Shown: positions 1 through 6,195 of the stretch, in pieces | Layout of the letters: every line of letters begins with the position of its first letter | Position numbering within the stretch: position 1 is the stretch's first letter | Source of the DNA: an uncultured Treponema sp. | GTDB taxonomy: Bacteria; Spirochaetota; Spirochaetia; Treponematales; Treponemataceae | Direction: 5' to 3' | Assembly: GCA_938045195.1 (NCBI GenBank) | Contig: CALINC010000108.1 | Span: forward strand, 1-23,105 | Length of the DNA stretch: 23,105 bases | Position numbers and translations under genes: made by a program | Notes under the pieces: model-generated | The model's input: only the letters and a program-made list of their open reading frames with translations | Told to the model about the DNA's origin: nothing | The model's database searches: none

Positions 1-82
1 CTTTAGCGGATACGATGAAAAATTTCCTTACAGAACAGAGCCGAAAGGCTCTGATATTTGCTGCAAAAAGTTTTTATGGGAG
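1..82 (+). repeat. GNRA-hairpin leader module, left copy (truncated by window edge)
   Basis: The stretch aligns with 3092-3176: both contain TTTAGCGGATA, a GNRA-loop hairpin and a shared tail CAAAAAGTTTTTATGGGAG. The hairpin here is CAGAGCC-GAAA-GGCTCTG (36-53). The tail ends in the GGGAG that serves as Shine-Dalgarno for the VOC gene. The window edge cuts the first hairpin (only the loop and right arm, TTTA-GCGGAT, remain), so more of the element probably lies to the left. It reads as part of a 5' leader. The function is unknown. Confidence 0.7.
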
Positions 83-88
83 TTGGAG

Positions 89-463
89 ATGATTTTAAAC
101 AGCGTAGCAATACGAACGGAAGAAATGGAAAAATCCATCGAATTTTACGAAAAAATTTTGGGATTTACCTTTAATTACATGATGTCCGCCGCTCCGGGTA
201 AGCGGATTGCTTTTTTAACGGAACCTGAAAGCGGCATGAATCTTGAACTTATCAGCAATGAACGGGCAAAACCCAATGCCGAAAGCCGCATTTCGCTTAC
301 TATTCAAGTAGAACAGATAAGCGAAGCGGAAAAGTACCTAAAAACCAATAATGTGCGCATAATTGTTCCGCCCCGTACCGTAAAAGACGGAAAAAAAATT
401 CTTACGGCTATTGACCCAAACGGGGTGGAAATAGATTTTATTGAATTTAAAAAGGAGAATTAG
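89..463 (+). CDS. VOC (glyoxalase/bleomycin-resistance fold) family protein
   Basis: A 124-residue single-domain protein of the vicinal oxygen chelate fold. It has the paired beta-alpha-beta-beta pattern: the N-terminal strand and helix with EKSIEFYEKILGF, then LELISN, and a C-terminal strand DPNGVEIDFIEF typical of glyoxalase-like proteins. The His that usually opens the metal site in the first strand is replaced (ILNSVAIRT), so classical glyoxalase I activity is doubtful and the substrate is unknown. I chose ATG 89 over the in-frame TTG 83 because GGGAG (78-82) lies 6 nt upstream of it. The stop is 5 nt before pgk, whose Shine-Dalgarno AAGGAG overlaps the end of this gene, so the two are probably co-transcribed and translationally coupled. 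Confidence 0.8.
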   Translation: MILNSVAIRTEEMEKSIEFYEKILGFTFNYMMSAAPGKRIAFLTEPESGMNLELISNERAKPNAESRISLTIQVEQISEAEKYLKTNNVRIIVPPRTVKDGKKILTAIDPNGVEIDFIEFKKEN

Positions 464-468
464 GACGT

Positions 469-1725
469 ATGATTAAAACGGTAAAAGATGTTCAGTTAAA
501 AGATAAACGCATTATAATGCGCGTTGATTTTAATGTACCGATGAAAGACGGAAAAGTCCAAGACGATACAAGGATAACAGCGGCTCTTCCTACCATAGAA
601 TATATACTTTCGCAAGCTCCGCGCTCTCTTGTTTTGATGAGCCATTTGGGAGACCCTGAAAAAGACGGTAAAAAAGCAAAAGAAAAGGCTGAAAAAGACG
701 GCAAGCCTTTCGATATGGAAGCCTATATAAACGGCAAACATAAAATGAAACCCGTAGCGGAATATCTTGCAAATCTTTTGCATAAACCCGTTGAATTTGC
801 CGATTCTTGCATGGGACAACTTGAAAAAGTTAATGCGCTTCCGGCAGGCGGAATTATGATGCTCGAAAACACCCGTTTCCATAAAGAAGAAACGGCAAAG
901 GATGCTTCGGTACAGGCTATTTTGGCAAAAGAACTTGCTTCATACGGCGATATTTTTGTAAATGATGCATTCGGTACGGCTCACCGCTCTCATGCTTCTA
1001 CTGCCGAAATTGCGAAATTCGTAAAGGTTCGTGTTGCAGGCTTTTTAATGGAAAAAGAGATTAAGTATCTTGAACCGATGCTGAAGAATCCTGCAAAACC
1101 TATGACTGCAATTATAGGCGGAGCGAAAGTTTCTTCCAAAATCGGTGTTTTAGAAAGCCTTTTACTGAATGCCTCATCGCTGATTATAGGCGGCGGAATG
1201 GCATATACATTCTTAAAAGTTCAAGGTCATACGATAGGGAACTCTCTTTTTGAGGAAGATTATATCGATACGGCAAGAAAACTTTTGGAAACAGCAGAAA
1301 AAAAAGGTGTAAAAATCATTTTACCGATAGACCATATTTGTGCCGGCTCTTTTTCTTCCGACGCACAACCCGTAACCGTTTCCGGTGTAGATATTCCATC
1401 CGGTCTCATGGGCATGGACATCGGAGAGAAAACTCTTGCTCTTTATAAAGAAACCATTACTTCATCAAAGTCAATCGTATGGAACGGTCCTGTAGGCGTT
1501 TTTGAATTTGAAGCATTCTCAAAAGGAACCGCTGCAACGGCACATTATGTTGCCGAAGCTACAGAGAAAGGTGCGGTCAGTGTTGTCGGCGGCGGGGATT
1601 CCGTTGCGGCAGTAAACAAATTCAATCTTTCAAGCAAAATGAGCCATGTTTCCACTGGAGGAGGAGCTTCGCTCGAATTCCTTGAAGGAAAAGAATTACC
1701 CGGAATTGCCTGCTTGGATAAATAA
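469..1725 (+). CDS. pgk: Phosphoglycerate kinase
   Basis: Glycolytic enzyme that transfers phosphate from 1,3-bisphosphoglycerate to ADP, giving ATP and 3-phosphoglycerate in the cytoplasm. The 418 residues cover the whole family: MRVDFNVP (residues 17-24), LENTRFHKEE, VNDAFGTAHRSHAS, GGAKVSSKIGVLE in the hinge area, WNGPVGVFE and the C-terminal nucleotide loop GGGDSVAA followed by STGGGASLE. Two oddities appear near residues 58-92: the usual HLGRP motif reads HLGDP, and it is followed by a lysine/glutamate-rich insertion (EKDGKKAKEKAEKDGKPF) before the KPVAEYL helix. The Arg of HLGRP normally contacts 3-phosphoglycerate. The reading frame is intact and the other catalytic motifs are normal, so this is most likely a lineage variant and not a dead enzyme. 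Confidence 0.97.
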   Translation: MIKTVKDVQLKDKRIIMRVDFNVPMKDGKVQDDTRITAALPTIEYILSQAPRSLVLMSHLGDPEKDGKKAKEKAEKDGKPFDMEAYINGKHKMKPVAEYLANLLHKPVEFADSCMGQLEKVNALPAGGIMMLENTRFHKEETAKDASVQAILAKELASYGDIFVNDAFGTAHRSHASTAEIAKFVKVRVAGFLMEKEIKYLEPMLKNPAKPMTAIIGGAKVSSKIGVLESLLLNASSLIIGGGMAYTFLKVQGHTIGNSLFEEDYIDTARKLLETAEKKGVKIILPIDHICAGSFSSDAQPVTVSGVDIPSGLMGMDIGEKTLALYKETITSSKSIVWNGPVGVFEFEAFSKGTAATAHYVAEATEKGAVSVVGGGDSVAAVNKFNLSSKMSHVSTGGGASLEFLEGKELPGIACLDK

Positions 1726-1730
1726 TTTTA

Positions 1731-2795
1731 ATGCGGCTTGGTTCAAAAAATAAAAAATCGGCAGTAAACGGTATACGGTATTTTTTTCTCATTTTTTTTG
1801 CAGTATTTTGTACGTACGGTTTTTCTTCCGAAACTTATATTTCCGTAACGGATGCGGCAAAAAAACTTAATCTAGAGCTTTTTTGGGAGCCTGTTTCGGA
1901 AGAGATTGTCTTTAAAAGGAACAATTTTGAAGCAAGCTGCAAAGTAGGGCAGCCTCTTATTTTATTCGGAAAAACTCAAGCTGATTTTGCCGAATCACCG
2001 TACAAAAAAGACGGGCTGACCTTTATCGGTAGTAAAATGTACTCAAAACTGAAAGCGTTTTTTTCCGTACCGGAAAACGAACAGCTGTATACAGTCGGAG
2101 CCGTTTTAATTGATCCCGGACATGGAGGAAAAGATGTGGGCTGTGTAGGCTCTTATACGGAAAATGGGAAAAATTTTGTTCTATACGAAAAAGATATTGC
2201 CTTAAAAGTAAGTTTAGACCTTTATGCGATGCTTAAAAGCACTTATCCGGGAAAGAGCATTCTGTTGACTCGCGATAAGGATGTGTATCCTGAGCTTGAA
2301 GATAGGGTAAATATGGCAAATAAAGTAAAATTGAAAAAAAACGAGAGTATTCTATATGTTTCAATACATGTAAATGCCGCCCCTAACGCAAAAGCAGCCG
2401 GCTTTGAAGTTTGGTATCTGCCCCCTGACTACCGCCGCGAACTTCTCGGTAAAAATGTTGCGCCTAAAGAAATTCATACTATTTTAAATTCTATGCTTGA
2501 AGAAGAATTTACTACTGAAAGCGTTTTACTTGCACAGAATATATTGGACGGTATGAATGCTCAAATCGGAACTATGAGCAGAAACAGAGGTATTCGGGCA
2601 AATCCGTATTTTGTTATACGCAAGGTAAAAATGCCGAGCGTTTTGGTGGAAGTAGGTTTTGTGAGTAATAAAAACGAAGCAAAACTTTTATCTTCTCCGG
2701 ACTACTTGAAAAAGTGTACCGTAGGCATATATAATGGGATTTGTGCATTTGTAAGCGATTTTGAAAACAGCGGGCGTACGGCTGCTGAAGATTAA
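1731..2795 (+). CDS. N-acetylmuramoyl-L-alanine amidase (Amidase_3), exported
   Basis: Zinc amidase that cuts the bond between N-acetylmuramic acid and the peptide stem of peptidoglycan, acting in the periplasm. Residues about 14-33 form a hydrophobic signal segment. Residues 35-115 look like a small non-catalytic N-terminal domain. The Amidase_3 domain runs from about 124 to 345, with all four expected metal/catalytic residues visible: H131 (IDPGHGGKD), E153 (YEKDI), H213 (SIHVNA) and E307 (VEVGF). The start is 5 nt after the pgk stop with no clear Shine-Dalgarno, which suggests coupling to pgk translation or a slightly wrong start. It probably shares the VOC-pgk transcript. A cell-wall hydrolase behind a glycolytic gene has no obvious functional link. 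Confidence 0.9.
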   Translation: MRLGSKNKKSAVNGIRYFFLIFFAVFCTYGFSSETYISVTDAAKKLNLELFWEPVSEEIVFKRNNFEASCKVGQPLILFGKTQADFAESPYKKDGLTFIGSKMYSKLKAFFSVPENEQLYTVGAVLIDPGHGGKDVGCVGSYTENGKNFVLYEKDIALKVSLDLYAMLKSTYPGKSILLTRDKDVYPELEDRVNMANKVKLKKNESILYVSIHVNAAPNAKAAGFEVWYLPPDYRRELLGKNVAPKEIHTILNSMLEEEFTTESVLLAQNILDGMNAQIGTMSRNRGIRANPYFVIRKVKMPSVLVEVGFVSNKNEAKLLSSPDYLKKCTVGIYNGICAFVSDFENSGRTAAED

Positions 2796-2940
2796 GCTAA
2801 ACAATTCGGCACAAATGGTGCCTCATTGTTTAGCTAGCGAGTTTGCCTTGCCGGCAAACATCGTGTATTGTATGCAGTTTGTAAACAAACTGCTTGAAAA
2901 AATATTTTTCGGGATTTAAAAATCCCTGCAAAATATTTTT
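2796..2940 (+). repeat. Multi-hairpin intergenic element, copy A
   Basis: Four consecutive inverted repeats begin directly after the amidase stop. (1) An outer stem GCTAAACAAT/ATTGTTTAGC (2796-2805/2825-2834) holds an inner hairpin GGCAC-AAATG-GTGCC. (2) GTTTGCC-TTGCC-GGCAAAC (2841-2859) is extended by CGA/TCG. (3) GCAGTTTG-TAAA-CAAACTGC (2874-2893). (4) GGGATT-TAAA-AATCCC (2911-2926) is flanked by self-complementary AAAATATTTT runs. Hairpins 1-3 recur in the same order in copy B. The AT-rich last hairpin might terminate the pgk-amidase transcript, but the order and repetition suggest a distinct structured element. Confidence 0.8.
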
Positions 2941-2951
2941 ATAGTAGGTGT

Positions 2952-3176
2952 GATAAACATTTCGGCACAAATGGTGCCTCACTGTTTATCCGGCGAGTTT
3001 GCCCTATCGGCAAACATCGTGTATTGTATGCAGTTTTGCAAAAGCAAAACTGCATGAAAAAACTTTTTTCAAAAATTTGATTCGCAATCCGCTTTAGCGG
3101 ATATGTACAATCAATTTCTTTGTAGAACGAAAGCCGCAAGGCTTTTGATAATTTTTTCAAAAAGTTTTTATGGGAG
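2952..3176 (+). repeat. Multi-hairpin intergenic element, copy B, fused to GNRA leader module
   Basis: This is a second, diverged copy of the preceding element. Hairpin 1 has outer stem GATAAACA/TGTTTATC (2952-2959/2983-2990) and the same inner GGCAC/GTGCC. Hairpin 2 is GTTTGCC-CTATC-GGCAAAC (2997-3015). Hairpin 3 is the longer GCAGTTTTGC-AAAA-GCAAAACTGC (3030-3053). Then come ATCCGC-TTTA-GCGGAT (3087-3102) and the GNRA hairpin AAAGCC-GCAA-GGCTTT (3130-3145). The tail CAAAAAGTTTTTATGGGAG supplies the ribosome binding site of the next gene. From TTTAGCGGAT to the GGGAG it matches 2-82. The whole stretch is about 225 bp and noncoding by appearance. Confidence 0.8.
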
Positions 3177-3183
3177 GCATAAA

Positions 3184-3957
3184 ATGAAAAAGATTGTTTC
3201 AGTTATTATGTTGGCGGCAAGTTTAGGTAGTTTCCTTTTTGCAGAAACTGCAGAAGAAATCGTAAACAAAGCACGTACAAAGTCTTCGGTTAATTCCGTA
3301 GCAACCCGCTCCAAGATGGAAATTCAAAAAGGCGGCACCACAATCAATATTTTGGTTATCGACCAATTTTCTTCAAAGGATGATAAGGGCTTACAGAGAA
3401 CGTTTATCGGTTTTCGAGAACCTGCAAATGTAAAGGGGACGCGTTTTTTAATGCTAGAAAAAGCAGGCGGAGCAATGGATCAGCGGATTTTTCTTCCTGC
3501 TGCCGGAAAGGTAAGACGGATTGCCGCTGAAAGTACCGGGAACGAATCGTTTATGGGAACGGACTTTTCATATAATGACGTTTCTTTTATGGAAAGGAAA
3601 ACATCACTTGATACCTATACAATACTGCGGGAAGAAGAATTGGACGGTAAAACCTGTTTTGTAATCGAAGCGGTTCCAAAGGATAAAAAATATTCATACT
3701 CAAAAGTCATTATGTGGATTGAAAAAGAAAACAATATTTTATTAAAAGCCGAATTCTATGATTCAAAAGACCGCATCGAAAAACTCATGGAGCTTTCCGA
3801 TTATAAGGACGTTGCAGGGATTCTTACCCCGCACACGACAAAACTTTCAACCGTTAAGGTAAATACTTCTACAATTATCCATATAGAAAAAATTCAATAC
3901 GGAACTAAAATTCCCGAAAAAGTATTTACGCAAAAATATTTGGAGACAGGAAAATAA
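3184..3957 (+). CDS. Outer-membrane lipoprotein-sorting protein (LolA-like family)
   Basis: A 257-residue exported protein. A signal peptide (MKKIVSVIMLAASLG, cleavage likely after SFLFA at residue 20) precedes a beta-rich domain of the LolA-like type. Recognisable blocks are RTFIGFREPANVKGTRFL, DQRIFLPAAGKVRRI, SFMGTDFSYNDV, and a C-terminal half with TYTILREEELDGKTCFVIEA and YSKVIMWIEKENNILLKAEFYD. Proteins of this family resemble the periplasmic carrier of lipoproteins and often accompany RND/MMPL transporters, but no such partner is in this window. ATG 3184 was chosen over an upstream in-frame ATG (3103) because GGGAGG (3172-3177) lies 6 nt upstream and the signal peptide then starts at residue 1. 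The structured repeat forms its presumed leader, so its expression may depend on that element. Confidence 0.82.
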   Translation: MKKIVSVIMLAASLGSFLFAETAEEIVNKARTKSSVNSVATRSKMEIQKGGTTINILVIDQFSSKDDKGLQRTFIGFREPANVKGTRFLMLEKAGGAMDQRIFLPAAGKVRRIAAESTGNESFMGTDFSYNDVSFMERKTSLDTYTILREEELDGKTCFVIEAVPKDKKYSYSKVIMWIEKENNILLKAEFYDSKDRIEKLMELSDYKDVAGILTPHTTKLSTVKVNTSTIIHIEKIQYGTKIPEKVFTQKYLETGK

Positions 3958-3964
3958 AGCATTA

Positions 3965-4002
3965 TGGAAGAGAAAACGTTAAAAATAACATTTTCTCTTC
4001 CA
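3965..4002. terminator. Bidirectional hairpin terminator between the LolA-like gene and aspS
   Basis: A 12-bp perfect stem TGGAAGAGAAAA (3965-3976) pairs with 3991-4002. A C-A mismatch and a further GTTA/TAAC stem close on an AAAA loop. It lies between two convergent genes (stops at 3957 and 4018). No long T-run follows on either strand, so it is inferred to serve both. Confidence 0.75.
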
Positions 4003-4017
4003 ATTCTTAATTAGATA

Positions 4018-5784
4018 TTATCCCTTTATAAGTAAATGGAGTTCATCTAATTGTTTTTGGTCTACCCCGCTCGGACTGTCGTCCATCGGGCTTACGGCAA
4101 AAGAATTTTTCGGAAACGCTATCACTTCTTTAATTGAAGTTTCTCCCGCCATAATCATTACGATGCGGTCAAGACCGGGTGCTATTCCGCCATGGGGAGG
4201 AGCCCCGTATTTAAATGCTTCAGTTAAAAAGCCGAATTTCTTTTCTGCTTCGGCTTCGTCAAATCCGACTATTTTAAAGATACGTTTTTGCAATTCAGGG
4301 TTGTGAATTCTTATCGAACCTGAAGCAATTTCATATCCGTTTAAAACCAAATCATACAGGTCGCCCTTTACAGGTGCTGGATTTTCTTCCATAGTGGAAA
4401 TATATTTTTCCTGCGGTGCGGAAAACATGTGGTGTGCAGGATCCCATTTGTTTTCGTCTTCATTCCATTCAAAAAGCGGAAAATCAATGATCCATGCAAA
4501 TTTAAATTCTTTCGGATTTAAAAGCCCTAAGTCTTTGCCGAGTTTAGTCCGTACGGCACCCAATGCAGTACAAGCAATTTTATATTTATCCGCGACAAAA
4601 AGAATTAAATCTCCCGTTTCCGCTCCAAGTTTTGATACAATCTCGGCTTCTTTCCTTTCAAAAAATTTTGAAATTCCGCCTTCAAATTTTCCATTTATCA
4701 GTTTCATCCAAGCTAGACCTTTTGCTTTATATATTTTAGCAGCAGCTTCAAGTTCTTCAATTTTTTTTCGGCTATAATTTTCAGCTTGACCTTTTACAAG
4801 CAGAGCTTTTACCGCTCCGCCCGAAGAAATAGCTTCCTTAAAAACTCCGAAAGTTCCAAGTTCAGCCATAAAACCTGCATCCTGCATTTTCATTTCAAAA
4901 CGTAAATCGGGTTTATCGGTTCCATATACATCAATGGATTCATCATAAGAAAGCCTGACAAATTCTTTAGGCAAGTCAATGTTTAAAGTTTGCTTAAAAA
5001 CATACTGCATCATTCCTTCAGTAATTTTAAGTACATCTTCGCGGGAAGCAAAACTCATTTCGAGGTCTATTTGAGTGAACTCAGGCTGTCTGTCGCCTCT
5101 TGCGTCTTCATCCCGATAGCAACGCGCAATCTGAAAATATTTATCAAAACCCGAAACCATTAAAATCTGTTTATAAATCTGCGGAGACTGCGGCAAAGCA
5201 TAAAATTTTCCCGGATAAAGGCGGGAAGGCACAAGATAGTCGCGGGCACCTTCAGGTGTCGATTTAATAAACGTGGGAGTTTCAATTTCTAAAAAATCTT
5301 TTGATGTCAAAAATTCGCGTACGGCAAAGGCAACTTTTGAACGCAGAATTATATGTTCCTGCATAGCTTGTGAACGCAAATCCAAATAACGGTATTTTAA
5401 ACGCAAGTCTTCATTGGCATTCGTTTTTTCATCAATTTGAAACGGAAGAATTTCGCTTTTTGAAAGTACTTCAATTTTAAGTGCCTTAACTTCAATCTCC
5501 CCTGTCGTCATTTCTTTGTTGGCCATTGACTCGGGACGGTTGCGAACAAGTCCCTCAACTGCAATGCAGTATTCCTGCTTTAATAAAAACGCAAGGTTTT
5601 TAAGCTCAGCAGAAGCATCGTCATCAACTACAATTTGGGTAAGACCGTAGCGGTCGCGTAAATTTATAAAAGTGATTCCTCCATGGTCCCGTTTCCGGTG
5701 AATCCATCCGTTTAATATAACTATCTGTCCTGCAAAATTTTTATTTAAGCCGCCGCAGGTTACGGTTCGCTTCATATTTTCCAT
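4018..5784 (-). CDS. aspS: Aspartyl-tRNA synthetase (bacterial type)
   Basis: Charges tRNA-Asp with aspartate. The 588 residues show the bacterial class II layout: N-terminal OB-fold anticodon domain (about 5-105, WIHRKRDHGGITFINLRDR), motif 1 region (FLEIETPTFIKSTPEGARDYL), motif 2 (FQIARCYRDEDARGDRQPEFTQIDLE), the bacterial insertion domain (about 285-420) and motif 3 (PPHGGIAPGLDRIVM). The loop residue His34 (RDHGG) is where the discriminating E. coli enzyme has Leu; His there is characteristic of non-discriminating AspRS that also charges tRNA-Asn. The start is uncertain. ATG 5784 sits 8 nt from the -10 box and would be leaderless. ATG 5775 (Met4, giving the family-typical MKRTV start) has a weak GGA upstream. 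Confidence 0.96.
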   Translation of the reverse strand: MENMKRTVTCGGLNKNFAGQIVILNGWIHRKRDHGGITFINLRDRYGLTQIVVDDDASAELKNLAFLLKQEYCIAVEGLVRNRPESMANKEMTTGEIEVKALKIEVLSKSEILPFQIDEKTNANEDLRLKYRYLDLRSQAMQEHIILRSKVAFAVREFLTSKDFLEIETPTFIKSTPEGARDYLVPSRLYPGKFYALPQSPQIYKQILMVSGFDKYFQIARCYRDEDARGDRQPEFTQIDLEMSFASREDVLKITEGMMQYVFKQTLNIDLPKEFVRLSYDESIDVYGTDKPDLRFEMKMQDAGFMAELGTFGVFKEAISSGGAVKALLVKGQAENYSRKKIEELEAAAKIYKAKGLAWMKLINGKFEGGISKFFERKEAEIVSKLGAETGDLILFVADKYKIACTALGAVRTKLGKDLGLLNPKEFKFAWIIDFPLFEWNEDENKWDPAHHMFSAPQEKYISTMEENPAPVKGDLYDLVLNGYEIASGSIRIHNPELQKRIFKIVGFDEAEAEKKFGFLTEAFKYGAPPHGGIAPGLDRIVMIMAGETSIKEVIAFPKNSFAVSPMDDSPSGVDQKQLDELHLLIKG

Positions 5785-5792
5785 AATCGCAA

Positions 5793-5821
5793 ATTATATA
5801 CTCTTTTAAAAAAAAAGACAA
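5793..5821 (-). promoter_or_regulatory. Sigma-70-type promoter of aspS
   Basis: On the minus strand, -35 TTGTCT (5821-5816) and a perfect -10 TATAAT (5798-5793) are separated by exactly 17 bp. The expected transcription start (about 5786) is only 1-2 nt before ATG 5784, so the mRNA would be leaderless or have about 11 nt ahead of ATG 5775. Confidence 0.75.
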
Positions 5822-6145
5822 TGTGTAAACAAATAATATCGCCGTTACTATCTATTCCTTATGCTTCTTAATGTAAAGCGGTATGTGTAAGGTCTTAATG
5901 GCTAATAATTAAAAAAGCCTCTTATTTGGACAAGGGTACTAACTACAACGCACTAGACGGCAACTACATTATTTTCGTCTATTTTTTTAACGCAGTTGGA
6001 AAAGGCAAACCGCTTTACACTTTTGTAACGTCAGTGAAAAAGTGTATACAATCACAATCATCTGTAAAACGGGTGGTTTGCACCAAGCCTATAAGGCTTG
6101 CAATTTTTAGCAAAATTGATTTCCGTGCAACCTAATTCTCCCCTC
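5822..6145. other. Noncoding interval between aspS and purM with nested inverted repeats
   Basis: About 320 bp without a convincing gene. It holds GTAAAGCGGT (5873-5882) complementary to ACCGCTTTAC (6009-6018), a 9-bp hairpin TACACTTTT/AAAAGTGTA (6016-6024/6038-6046), and GCAAACC (6005-6011) complementary to GGTTTGC (6075-6081). The three-way-junction-like structure is listed separately. An open frame across 5926-6135 has a TTG start, no ribosome binding site and lies over these stems, so it was not called. Confidence 0.6.
6075..6132 (+). other. Three-way-junction-like inverted-repeat structure upstream of purM
   Basis: A closing stem GGTT(T)GCAC (6075-6083) pairs with GTGCAACC (6125-6132) with one bulged T. 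It encloses two adjacent perfect hairpins: CAAGCCT-ATA-AGGCTTG (6084-6100) and CAATTTT-TAGC-AAAATTG (6101-6118). A 6-nt linker follows. No bases separate the closing stem from hairpin 1 or hairpin 1 from hairpin 2, which is unlike random AT-rich DNA. No known riboswitch consensus was recognised. It ends 13 nt before the predicted purM -35 box, so it may not be part of the purM mRNA. Confidence 0.6.
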
Positions 6146-6174
6146 TTGAAAAACCCGGATATATATGGTATCGT
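6146..6174 (+). promoter_or_regulatory. Extended -10 promoter of purM
   Basis: -35 TTGAAA (6146-6151), 17-bp spacer, and -10 TATCGT (6169-6174) preceded by TGG, giving a TGn extended -10. The predicted start is near 6181, just before the Shine-Dalgarno TGGAGG (6183-6188). It would drive purM and probably aroDE, rpiA and the HAD gene. Confidence 0.65.
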
Positions 6175-6195
6175 GAGCAGTCTGGAGGTTTTAGT

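Noticed and set aside
2796..2893. tRNA-like cloverleaf
   Set aside because: Stem lengths, loop contents and the absence of T-loop and acceptor features exclude a tRNA.
2939..3160. Minus-strand 73-codon frame over the hairpin elements
   Set aside because: It covers structured repeats and has no promoter or ribosome binding site.
4394..4777. Plus-strand open frame of 127 codons inside aspS
   Set aside because: It lies entirely antisense to a clear aspS and has Ser/Phe-rich composition typical of a shadow frame, with no ribosome binding site.
6075..6132. Purine riboswitch controlling purM
   Set aside because: It has a three-way junction but none of the conserved junction bases or the loop-loop G-C pairs of that class, and it lies upstream of the predicted promoter.
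5926..6135. 69-codon open frame upstream of purM
   Set aside because: TTG start without Shine-Dalgarno, and the frame crosses the nested inverted repeats, which explain the sequence better.
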